Assembly (NCBI GenBank): GCA_030407315.1
Contig: JALQPE010000238.1
Location: 41,929 to 105,928, forward strand
From: Asparagopsis taxiformis
Taxonomy: Eukaryota; Rhodophyta; Florideophyceae; Bonnemaisoniales; Bonnemaisoniaceae
DNA: 64,000 bases
Reading direction: 5' to 3'
Of this stretch, positions 55,409-64,000 are shown in pieces. Positions within the stretch are counted from its first letter, which is position 1; every line of letters starts with the position of its first letter. The notes under the pieces are model-generated. The model saw nothing but the letters and a program-made list of their open reading frames with translations, ran no database searches and had not been told where the DNA came from. A program made the translations under genes and the position numbers.

Positions 55409-58162
55409 TCATTCAATAACACTGACAACGTTTGCCTGAATTCTCTGTGCCGCTGTGTCAACGTCAAAAATTTGCACTTTGACCTTTGACCGAGACGGTA
55501 AAATTTGGCGCGCACAGATGAGTAGCTCTTCATTGCGCGTTCTAGTTTCATTACAGCTCTCTTCTTCGCTCGAATCTGAGCCTTTTTTGTAACTTGTCAT
55601 TTTCGTGATAGTAGTCAAAAGCTTCCCAGAAACTGTGGCAAAAGTAGATAGACCTGTGCCATCTAAGGATACCTCGACTTTCAAAATATTTCTCTTCGTG
55701 ACCGTACATGATCTTACTCGCCCGTTCATAGTAGCATACAGAACGTTGGTGGTAGTGGCCTGTTGAGCACAATGCGCAGCAAGGGAATCAAACAGTGCGC
55801 TTCGTCTTCGCTCTGAAACAGTCCTTTCGCCAGCAGACTGCCTTCTTGCAAGCCAAAGACGTAGTTCTTCCATGCGACGACGACCTGCTGGCTGACGGCC
55901 AAAAAGAACACATTTGATTTGTCGCTGAGTAGCGAGATCCGCATATCTTCGCATTGGAGCAGTACCACATCGAGCAACATACGAAGATGCTCCACGATCT
56001 TCTGGCAGAAATGCTCTATTTTCCTTAGCGAACTGTCTCAACAATGCGCCAACTGAAGTCAGCATGTCACCAACGGCGGAATATGAGCCACTGAGACGGA
56101 AATCAACGACTTGAGCTACTTTCGTAGTTCCTTTCGTGCTCCGGTTGGGGCGCTTCACGAGACGGACAGATGCAATCCCCCTACTATCTTGGGTGTCAAA
56201 GTACGAATCGTCACACCCGTACGTTTCCGTTAAATTTGCCCGATGCCTCCGTCGAACTCTTCTTCGATCCAGTTTGTCGGCAAGAAGAGGGGCCACCTCC
56301 GCAATGCGTCGCAAATCTTCGCATTCATTCTCCTTAATCTGGGCAGCTTTAGCCCCCTGCTCTAGGGCGAGATCGAATTGATCATAATTTAAACGTCGAA
56401 CTGGCGGCACGACAGATGCAAAAACCTCCCAGTTGCGAATACTATCATCATCATAGTCGTAGTCAATCATGACTGAAATCGCTTCTGTTGGCATTGAAGA
56501 ACTAAAAGATGCAGCGTCCATAACAGTGGCCGGAAGCATATGTAATGGCTTCAGAGGAAGATAAAGGCTTTGTCCGCGCTCCCTTGCCAGCTTATCAATG
56601 GCTGACCCAGACCGTACAACTTGGTCGACATCGGTGATATGGCCAGTAATACGGATAATCGGTTCGTCATCAATGAGCTGGACAGAAAATGCATCATCTA
56701 GGAATCGGGAATTCTTGTCATCTATGCAATAGACCGCAACTTGTTCACCATTCTGAGGGCGAATAAGGTTTCGGCGCTGTCTACCCGGAAGGTAAATTTT
56801 TGGATCAAGAAAGGTTTGGCGCCTTCTTCGGGACTCATTCCGAAGCTCCCGCGCGTCTGCAAGAATCTCCGGGGGAAACGTCCAATCCCTAACGCTATTC
56901 GCCTTTTCCCATTGTGTGCGGCGCTCAGCATTTTTGGATGAAGTAGACATTTCCTTGACTTCCAAGTCTGAAACCCGATCTTCCTTTTTATGCCGCGAAT
57001 CGCTATAAACGGGATCCGTCGCTAGCGTCGTACCGCCGCCATCACTCTCTACGCTTCCAGTTGCCCAATATTCAATATCGAGCAGCAGGCGAGCTGCCCC
57101 GTCATCTGTAGGCTCGTAGCCAAGAGCTTCCAGAGCAGTTGCTGCAGTCCCTCGCGCAATTGTACCACTAGCGGCGTAGATTTCAAGTTGGCGTAAAATT
57201 TCGAGATGTTCTCTGGTCCATGATGGAATTCGCTTCAATGAGCCAGAAGAACGATGCTCAAGTATCTTCTTACAGGAATCAACAAAAGAACAACGGCCTC
57301 TTGCCACGACAACAGACATAGGTAAAGCCTTCCAACCCTTACCAGGGCCAGCCCGCTTAAATCGAATATTATCTGCAGCAAGCAGAATAGCTGTCGCAAC
57401 TGTGATTGCCGCTCGGCGTTTGCGGGTGCCAACCGTATTCATCGGGAAGATTGTATTGGAAGCTTGTACGGAAGAACATACAGCTCGCGGGTCGTTCTTT
57501 TGAAAGCCGTTGAGCGAATTGTAAAAGTCGGTAAGATCTAGAGTTCTTGGCGGCAAATTCTTAAGATACTGGAGACCGTTGTCTACGTCACGTGCTAGTT
57601 GGAGACATGGTTGAGGACCTTTGGGCTCAAGATCTTCGTTCCATACAGTGATAATTTCGCCGTAGCTAACCTTTACCTCAGAGCCGCAGCTACTTTCACC
57701 AGAGGAAATGTCCACAAATCTGGCAAAGACACCTTTTTCGTACAAAGAGTCTACACGAGCAAAGCGAAGTTCCCCTTTCGACCATACTTCAATTACGGAA
57801 CCAGCACAGATGGATTGCTTCCAGTCAGAGTCAACAGAGGTAAGGCTTGAATGAGTTACAACCGGTTCCGAGCTATCACAGTGAATTTCAAATACATTCT
57901 GAGCTTGACGAGATGGTGAAGAATTCGGTATATGACCACTTGCAAAAGCTCGGTGATGGTTGAGAAAAGTGCCCGTCAAAGTTGGGTGTAGTTTTTGTGA
58001 GCACCTGCCAGTGGCTATACCATTAGACAGCAGAGCTACTGTTCCCTTTCCAATAACGGGATTCGCGTAGGCAGACATCTTTGTTGGGTTGGCAACGTCT
58101 GACAGAAATAATGCGCAACGCGTCGGTGTTGTGGTATGGCGAAAAGTAAAATCGTGAGGCAT
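55409..58162 (-). CDS. RNase II/R-family exoribonuclease, probably organellar (RNR1-like)
   Basis: 917 residues from ATG 58162 (a second Met at residue 29 is possible). The RNB catalytic domain spans about 475-790: AVYCIDDKNSRFLDDAFS aligns with the metal-binding Asp cluster of RNase II, followed by HITDVDQVVRSGS, SLYLPLKPLHMLPATVMDAA, and YVARCGTAPMRRYADLATQR with the conserved RCT/S-x-PMRRY element near 730. A C-terminal S1-like part follows (about 820-915). RNase II/R enzymes degrade RNA 3' to 5'. In plants RNR1 matures plastid and mitochondrial rRNA. The N-terminal 60 residues are Ser/Thr/Arg-rich and could be a targeting peptide. The second Asp of the cluster appears replaced (RFLDD where EDMDD or DELDD is usual). 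Divergent from the GARP gene. Confidence 0.85.
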   Translation of the reverse strand: MPHDFTFRHTTTPTRCALFLSDVANPTKMSAYANPVIGKGTVALLSNGIATGRCSQKLHPTLTGTFLNHHRAFASGHIPNSSPSRQAQNVFEIHCDSSEPVVTHSSLTSVDSDWKQSICAGSVIEVWSKGELRFARVDSLYEKGVFARFVDISSGESSCGSEVKVSYGEIITVWNEDLEPKGPQPCLQLARDVDNGLQYLKNLPPRTLDLTDFYNSLNGFQKNDPRAVCSSVQASNTIFPMNTVGTRKRRAAITVATAILLAADNIRFKRAGPGKGWKALPMSVVVARGRCSFVDSCKKILEHRSSGSLKRIPSWTREHLEILRQLEIYAASGTIARGTAATALEALGYEPTDDGAARLLLDIEYWATGSVESDGGGTTLATDPVYSDSRHKKEDRVSDLEVKEMSTSSKNAERRTQWEKANSVRDWTFPPEILADARELRNESRRRRQTFLDPKIYLPGRQRRNLIRPQNGEQVAVYCIDDKNSRFLDDAFSVQLIDDEPIIRITGHITDVDQVVRSGSAIDKLARERGQSLYLPLKPLHMLPATVMDAASFSSSMPTEAISVMIDYDYDDDSIRNWEVFASVVPPVRRLNYDQFDLALEQGAKAAQIKENECEDLRRIAEVAPLLADKLDRRRVRRRHRANLTETYGCDDSYFDTQDSRGIASVRLVKRPNRSTKGTTKVAQVVDFRLSGSYSAVGDMLTSVGALLRQFAKENRAFLPEDRGASSYVARCGTAPMRRYADLATQRQIKCVLFGRQPAGRRRMEELRLWLARRQSAGERTVSERRRSALFDSLAAHCAQQATTTNVLYATMNGRVRSCTVTKRNILKVEVSLDGTGLSTFATVSGKLLTTITKMTSYKKGSDSSEEESCNETRTRNEELLICARQILPSRSKVKVQIFDVDTAAQRIQANVVSVIE

Positions 58163-60268
58163 TATTTTTTGTATTCTCAGTGGACCGCTTCAATTGAATA
58201 TCTAGGCTGCCCACTTATCGCCCCAGGAATGGCCTTTGTTTAAAGTTGCATCATCCACTGTTCTCTACAGTTATCTCGGCTTGTCAACTGCTTCTTACTA
58301 CATTTATTCTTCCTCCTGAACGAGAAAGAGAATATCCACTCCTCAACGGATAATACTGATGATTTACTGTGGTAGCACAAACCGCGTTGATTGAGGTGGA
58401 CATCGGCTCCAAACACACCAACTCTGGACAACAACCGCCGCCTTATTCCATTTTTCTTCATAGAGCACTTACAACAGGCTTCGCACACCAACATAGCATT
58501 CTCAACCCTTTTGCCCATTTCAGTACATATATCATTGGAATTGATTGCTTCGGTCTCTCCACAAGTTGTCATCGATAAATCAGATCATTCGCTTGTAGGC
58601 TTCAAACACTTTATAGAAATTTGGACGTTAGTAGCATGTTACGTCAACATCGAATGAACGGTTCAGAAACGGATGGAGCAACCATATTTTAGTTTCGCGA
58701 GGAAATTCTGTTCATATGTCCTTTTCGGCGGAACAAGAACACAAACGTGAGTGTTCGGGGTTGACAAACGATCCTATTGGTCAAATACCGCGTGTAAGTC
58801 CAGCGAAAACGAAGTGCTTCATGAAGAGTCGCACTGACCAATGCTGTTGACACCTCTGTTATCATTCACTGCAGCATTGCACCGTGTCCCGGAATTTCGA
58901 TAGCGCAATGACCTTGGTTTGAATTTGAGGATTATCCATTCCGCTCTCGGAAGCTGCAGGAAAGAATGAGACTCAACTTTGAAACTTCATATATTTTCTG
59001 CAGTTGATCGATTTCTAGTTCTGTCGCCTATGAGCTCCACTACGTTATATTGAACAATAAAAAGGTATGTATAAATAGGTGAGAAGCATGGAAGGGAGGT
59101 CGCAACGTTTTATTCCCATTGTGATCTTGCAATGAACAGCATGGAAACGAATAGGAACCGCTGATCTTGGTGTCATAGAAAACGTGATTTAATGTGGTTC
59201 GTTCTTTGCTAATATTGTATTGTAGCGCAAGTTACACGTCCTCTACGTCTGCAGCTATAAATGTGGTAACCTAGCTGAATTACGCAGACAGCCTCAATAC
59301 CAATGATCGTTTCACTAGTTGTATTCGTCGCGCTGTCCTGACGGGATGAAAAGTTTGCGAAGGTACTACACTTGCAAGTACGCCGGTGTGCCATCCATTT
59401 CTGATATACATATTATTTGCGTCTCTGTATATATGGTATGCCACATAGCGTGGCAGGGCGACCGTCATTGTCAGCATCATTACAACGTGTGCGAAGAAGA
59501 TTTTGGTAATGCGGACACAGTGTTTGCTAGAAATGTGCAACTCACTGTTGATTCATTCATTCAGGTGCAATCAATTGGGTGTATTGTTCAATCACACACT
59601 CTCACGTATCGTACATTTGTATGCAGGGCAGCTTTGCAAATATTTCGTCTATGAGCTCCGTTCAGCAGCAACTTTGTATCACGACTCGACCAATCAACAT
59701 ATACAGCGAACTGTTTAAGCCCGCCCACACGCTGCGATTTTTCCACGGCTCCTGTCTGGCATTACGCAGCATTTATCTGACCGGTCGAGGTCGGTTGAAG
59801 ATGTGTGGCTTGTAGTAAGCTGTGCCAATCATCGTACTTGTACGCAAATCATTTTCAGCTTGATTGCCAAAATAATAATATCAATACTCCTCAAGCATGC
59901 TGTACCCTTTCACAATATTGGAGAGCTCGAGCCATATGCTCGTTACTCGACTCTTTTAATTCGAGCTCAAAACTGGGGGTTGATGCCATCACTCTCTCTC
60001 ACTCTCTCTCTCGCAGACTTACAACATTCTATTCTTCGAATTATTGTCTACCTATCTGTATGACGCAGCACTATGTATTCAAAACTTGACATCCACATGT
60101 CCAACACAACTGCGCGAGCAAATCTTAAAGTCAAATCTCCTCCAACTTCACTACCTTTCTTCCTAACACCAACAACTTTAGACCAATTTTTCGTACTGTG
60201 CTATTATCCAAGCGCGCCCAAAGCAAAGAAAGGCAATCCGCAACCTTGGCTCTCCTCTCGTCCTCATC
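58163..60268. other. Divergent intergenic region (RNase / GARP gene)
   Basis: About 2.1 kb without a supportable gene. A CT dinucleotide run lies at 59988-60013. TATAAATAG occurs at about 59065. Promoters of both neighbours are expected here. Confidence 0.3.
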
Positions 60269-61849
60269 ATGTATACACATATGCCAACTCCAGACACTAG
60301 ACCTGCTGTTGATCCACAACCCAAGATAATGCTCCCCAAACCGGTCCATATTCAAATCCAAAATGGAACTGACGATTCGAATCGACTTCATCAACAGCCT
60401 ATGACAACTAAAGGCAAGCAAGACTTACCTGCGATACCAACAGCAATCCTTCCTGAGCAGCCACACCACGTTCCTCTTCAGGTTGAGTACAGCCATGATC
60501 TGGGTGCGAGCAGAAAATCGTTTCCGCCTGATGGGACTGTGCGTGCACACCCTGAACCAAACTTTAGGACTCCTCAATTCATTGAAAATGTAGCTCGTGG
60601 CCCAGAAACTTTTCCAATCGTCTCTCGACAGAAAACAATTCGCATAACAGTTTACGCTATACCATATGCGTTTACTTCAAACGGCGAACCGCTGTTCATG
60701 CGGTATGGGACTGAATCGGCCGCGATTGCGGCAGATGCTGCATCCTCGATTGGATGCAAGCCACCAAACTTACCTCACTGTGAGGAAATTATCCCGTCGG
60801 ATGGTTGCATGCCGTTGACAAATGAAATGAGAAACTTGCCCCACTACGAATCTGAAAACTTGTCGAGGGCGCACAACTACGGTCAACCTGTCGTAGCGGG
60901 TGAGAGTGGGGATTTCGACTCGAAAAAAGGACTTACAAGAGGCCGTGATGCAAATATGGAATTGGAATCTAGAAGTTTGGTGGAGGGGTTGAGGGAACGT
61001 TGTGGGCCGCAGCAAGAAATTCGCGCTCAAAGTCAGCCCAGATATTCGGGCATGGAAGAACGGAGCTACATGAACGGACAATCACTGGAATGTCAAGGGG
61101 GATTTCCGCATATACGTGCAAACAACACGGAGCCTATTTACGTGCGACCGATTGCCAGCTATGAACGGACCTGGAATCAAGATCCCTGTGGTGTAAAGGA
61201 ATCATCAGAGGCACGTGGAGTGACTCGAGAAGATAATAAAATGGGTATGAAGCGTCTTCATGATGAAATCATTTGTGATAGAGATGGCGCTGCATCTTCA
61301 AGTAGCAACGAGCCGATGGGAAAAAAGGTTGATAGCCGTGGGGAGCAAGAGGAAAGATATGGTTCAGGTTATAGAAGTTCTGGGAGTCGACCATCTATTC
61401 ACCAAGGTCGAAGCGAGAAACGGCGACGGCTAATATGGACACAGGAACTACACCAATCGTTCGTAGAAGCGGTTGAAAAATTGGGGGTCGACCAAGCGGT
61501 GCCGACATCAATCATGCAGATTATGAATATGGAGATTCTTACTCGGGAAAATGTTGCGTCGCATCTGCAAAAGTACCGCGGGAGTTTGAGAAAAGAACGA
61601 GAAGCAAAGGAGCGGAAAATGTTGCTGAAAGTGGCGGCAAGAAATTTGCTGGACAAAGATAGCTGCGGGCGACATGGAAAAGTAACCGAAAAAGAGGTAA
61701 TGGATGCAGTAACTGAAAAGGCTGCATGTGGCGGGGATGAAATCTGTAGTTCGGAAGAAACAGTAGAGGATGAGCTGGAAAAGTGTACTGGTGCGCGTCG
61801 GAGGAACGAGAACACACGGCGAGTGATCTCTCGCAAGCATACGAGTTGA
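60269..61849 (+). CDS. GARP (Myb-like) DNA-binding transcription factor
   Basis: 526 residues. The single recognisable domain is a GARP/Myb-SHAQKYF-like domain at about 384-441: [51 protein letters not shown]. The third helix SHLQKYR and the LTRENVASH stretch match plant B-type response regulators, GLK, PHR and LUX proteins. There is no receiver domain, so it is not an ARR-B. The first 380 residues are low-complexity and rich in Pro, Gln and charged residues. A basic and then acidic tail follows the domain, with RKHTS at the end. A nuclear role in gene control is inferred. Target genes unknown. Confidence 0.85.
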   Translation: MYTHMPTPDTRPAVDPQPKIMLPKPVHIQIQNGTDDSNRLHQQPMTTKGKQDLPAIPTAILPEQPHHVPLQVEYSHDLGASRKSFPPDGTVRAHPEPNFRTPQFIENVARGPETFPIVSRQKTIRITVYAIPYAFTSNGEPLFMRYGTESAAIAADAASSIGCKPPNLPHCEEIIPSDGCMPLTNEMRNLPHYESENLSRAHNYGQPVVAGESGDFDSKKGLTRGRDANMELESRSLVEGLRERCGPQQEIRAQSQPRYSGMEERSYMNGQSLECQGGFPHIRANNTEPIYVRPIASYERTWNQDPCGVKESSEARGVTREDNKMGMKRLHDEIICDRDGAASSSSNEPMGKKVDSRGEQEERYGSGYRSSGSRPSIHQGRSEKRRRLIWTQELHQSFVEAVEKLGVDQAVPTSIMQIMNMEILTRENVASHLQKYRGSLRKEREAKERKMLLKVAARNLLDKDSCGRHGKVTEKEVMDAVTEKAACGGDEICSSEETVEDELEKCTGARRRNENTRRVISRKHTS

Positions 61850-62712
61850 AATGGAAATTGCAGCTAGTAGTGCGGAGCTGCGAGTAAATGTAGAATGTTG
61901 TTCGAGGTAGGTTGGAGGTTAACTCTCGTAAGCTTAGAGGGTCGAGTCAATCAAGGATGTAATGTCGAGAGGGACGGACAACAATTTAGAGGCTGGTTGT
62001 CTTGGTGGAGCGTAGCCAATTGGGCGATAAATAAATTGAGATGTTCCATGTTACGAAGAAACAGACTGCTGCATGGAAGCAAAGCGAACTGTCCCACGCG
62101 AAGCGAGGTGAATGGAAAAGGCGACGGCGCGGCGCCGGGCTCGCCGCCGGTTGCGTCAAACTCCGTCTGTCTGTCCTGCATGTCTTCTTCTGGACGGAAC
62201 AACAGCAGCGGCTTACAGAAGCTCCGCATGCCAAATTCTTTCCCAAACTGTAATTTTATGTTGGAATGGGTGACAGCCGTATTTAGCCGTAAATAAGATA
62301 ATATTATAGAAAAATGTATGAACGTCTGTCTCCAGCGTTACCGACCTTTTTGAATTCAATATTGGGACAGTATCGCCGCATAGTCAAGGCCCGATGGACT
62401 GTGTCTGTACGTAACTATTGTGTCGTGTCACTGTCATTATTCCAGCGCCGTGTCCGTTCCACATGATTGCTTGATGCCGCAGTCGAGACACTCTTCTTGT
62501 CTCGAGTCACATTTCGCTTATTCACCACCACCAGCCATCTCCAACGTACTACATACTTTGGCCTATCTCAACAATCTGGCATTGCAACATCTCCACCGAC
62601 CGACACCGCTTCTTTTTCCCATGTCGGTCCGCTCCAAGCAAATAAAATCTACTACCTCTAGTACTTCCAGTCCATGTCTCGTGCCCAACTCTCCCACCCT
62701 TGCCCATCCACC
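61850..62712. other. Intergenic region
   Basis: No gene supported. The sequence just before 62713 is C/T-rich, as upstream of TypA, consistent with a leader. Confidence 0.3.
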
Positions 62713-63456
62713 ATGTTTATACTATTCACTCCTGCGACATTTTCTATCTATCTCCTCCTTGCATCCGCACTTCTTGCCCACCCTCTTCAACAAACGCAGC
62801 TAAGAATAGCGCATGTCAATTTACCCTCGCCTCTCCCGCAAGCCATACTTCCTCCCATCCCGTCCCAATTCAATTCCCAACCTCCGGACGCAGATGTTTT
62901 TCTCACCCTCCCCCACTCCGCTCCATCAATACACAAGCCTACAACAATTGAAACTCCACTTCCCTCTCCTGATGAACCCGTTGAAATTGTCCCAGATGCC
63001 TTCACAAATTCTCTCGATGGCCTCACCTCCAAAACTAACATTATCAACATCGCAATTGGATCTCTAGTTCCCTTCTTCGCAGCCCTTGCTATTGGTATTG
63101 CAGTAGCCTACAGAATTATCCGAACTCCTTACAGGCCATTTGTCACTGGCGCCTCGCTGTCAGAGTATAGCCTTGAATGGAATCGCAGAGCTCATGTAGC
63201 CGAAAACAGAGTGCAGACACATGAGAGTACCAAAAAATATCAAGCTAGCAGCCTAGAACGAGATGTAGGCATTAAGCATCACTCCACTGCAGGAGCTCAA
63301 TTGCGTGATATGTCATCCGCAACACCACTTCACTCCATGCACCAATCTTCATTCAGTTCCTCGGCAGAAATACAACCTAACCTCCAGTCAACGCCCTCTG
63401 TCACCAGACCTCTTCCTATTTTTTCATCTGGCAACTCTCGAAACAAAATCAGCTGA
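62713..63456 (+). CDS. Type I membrane protein with signal peptide, unknown function
   Basis: From ATG 62713 the protein of 247 residues starts MFILFTPATFSIYLLLASAL, a clear signal peptide with likely cleavage after about residue 22 (ALLAHP). An in-frame ATG at 62674 would place 13 polar residues in front. A Pro-rich lumenal or extracellular segment follows. Then comes one membrane helix at about 111-136 (NIAIGSLVPFFAALAIGIAV), a basic juxtamembrane YRIIRTPYRPF, and a Ser-rich cytoplasmic tail. No domain recognised. Same strand as the GARP gene, convergent with the MutL-type gene. Confidence 0.6.
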   Translation: MFILFTPATFSIYLLLASALLAHPLQQTQLRIAHVNLPSPLPQAILPPIPSQFNSQPPDADVFLTLPHSAPSIHKPTTIETPLPSPDEPVEIVPDAFTNSLDGLTSKTNIINIAIGSLVPFFAALAIGIAVAYRIIRTPYRPFVTGASLSEYSLEWNRRAHVAENRVQTHESTKKYQASSLERDVGIKHHSTAGAQLRDMSSATPLHSMHQSSFSSSAEIQPNLQSTPSVTRPLPIFSSGNSRNKIS

Positions 63457-63591
63457 CATTTGGTGACCCCTGGGACTTTCAAATCTGATTACACAGACCG
63501 GCTTACCTCATCTATTTTTTTAGTTGTAGATGAATCATATCGACCATCTCAACTTTTCGATAAGCCCAGTTGCAAGAAACTTCTGATCAAG

Positions 63592-64000
63592 TCATTCATT
63601 GAGTATACCTTTACTGACATTAAACGCCCTCGATTCATCACCTGTATCCCTTGATGAAAGTCGCTCTGGGCTCCATGATCGTCCGAATAAAGAAGCAAGA
63701 TCCTTAACTCCTAACTGCAACACTATAGGTCGACCATGAGGACATGTGTGAGGATTTTCACATTTCATCAACCCTGTCACAATATCCCGCATTTTGCCCA
63801 TGCCCAGAGTACGGCCATTCTTGGTAGCAATTTGACATGACACCAGAGCTGCTGCATCATCAATGGTAGTTCCGTCCCTGCATAACTGGCTGAGCAGATA
63901 TGTAAGAACAGGACGTGGGAGTTGGCTTATAGCCTTTGGAACCTTAGTGATTTGATATGTAGTCTTTCCTGATCTTCCCGGCAAATCCAAGTGGCTTTCC
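63592..64000 (-). CDS. MutL-family (MLH/PMS) mismatch-repair protein, C-terminal end (runs off right edge)
   Basis: The minus-strand frame is open to base 64000 and ends at 63592. It reads KVPKAISQLPRPVLTYLLSQ, then DDAAALVSCQIATKNGRTLG, then MRDIVTGLMKCENPHTCPHGRPIVLQLG and LASLFGRSW. The order (SC.IA..., M..IV..L....NP..CPHGRP......L...FGR) is that of the MutL C-terminal endonuclease/dimerisation domain; CPHGRP contributes to metal binding. It fits eukaryotic MLH3 or PMS1/2 and bacterial MutL. Which paralogue it is cannot be decided from 136 codons. The final 30 residues are variable. Acts in post-replicative mismatch repair or meiotic crossover. Confidence 0.7.
   Translation of the reverse strand, partial: ESHLDLPGRSGKTTYQITKVPKAISQLPRPVLTYLLSQLCRDGTTIDDAAALVSCQIATKNGRTLGMGKMRDIVTGLMKCENPHTCPHGRPIVLQLGVKDLASLFGRSWSPERLSSRDTGDESRAFNVSKGILNE

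Noticed and set aside
58240..58572. 110-codon Cys/Lys-containing minus-strand frame next to the RNase start
   Set aside because: No recognisable domain and it lies in a likely promoter region. Insufficient support.

Overview
The window looks like nuclear DNA of a photosynthetic eukaryote, most likely a red alga of the florideophyte type. That identification is an inference. It rests on long, mostly intronless genes, a plastid-type TypA GTPase with an N-terminal extension, a plant-like organellar RNase II, a GARP-type Myb transcription factor, and large transposon blocks between short gene-dense islands. I saw no bacterial operon structure, no CRISPR array and no tRNA or rRNA gene.

Layout. 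1-776: the N-terminal part of a ParB-like (DGxHR) gene running off the left edge. 1980-20882: one large tnp2/CACTA-like transposase gene on the minus strand, split into a C-terminal half (1980-3416) and an N-terminal half (18517-20882) by a 15.1-kb CACTA-like insertion (3417-18516). Removing the insertion and one copy of a 2-bp target duplication joins the halves in frame. The insertion carries an unknown coiled-coil-type protein (4112-5635), arrays of a 118-bp hairpin satellite, and decayed pieces of ordinary cellular genes: a glycosyltransferase, ALG12 with a recognisable intron, a VMA22-like piece, COG1 and a RING-helicase (SHPRH-like). 21-30 kb: palindromes, a second truncated transposase copy next to a 35-bp tandem array, intron-like signals, and several minisatellites (43 bp, 24 bp and a degenerate 220/350-bp array).

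30044-41072 is an 11-kb segment bounded by roughly 250-bp inverted termini. Its main cargo is one long reading frame (36128-40123). This encodes a ParB-like DGxHR domain, a long charged linker and a 2-oxoglutarate/Fe(II) oxygenase-like domain, broken by a single in-frame TAA inside the oxygenase domain. The ParB-like protein at the left edge belongs to the same broad family. This mobile ParB-oxygenase fusion is the best candidate in the window for an undescribed system.

41-47.4 kb: GACGTCC-rich repeats, possible LTR-type retroelement debris, and a 998-bp near-perfect foldback element carrying inward-facing TATA boxes. 48.9-64 kb: a normal gene island. It holds SDHAF2 (mitochondrial SDH flavinylation), a copine-like C2 protein, plastid TypA/BipA, an RNase II/R homologue, a GARP transcription factor, a secreted or type I membrane protein, and the C-terminal end of a MutL-type (MLH/PMS) mismatch-repair protein. 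These genes are arranged mostly as convergent and divergent pairs and share no operon or pathway.
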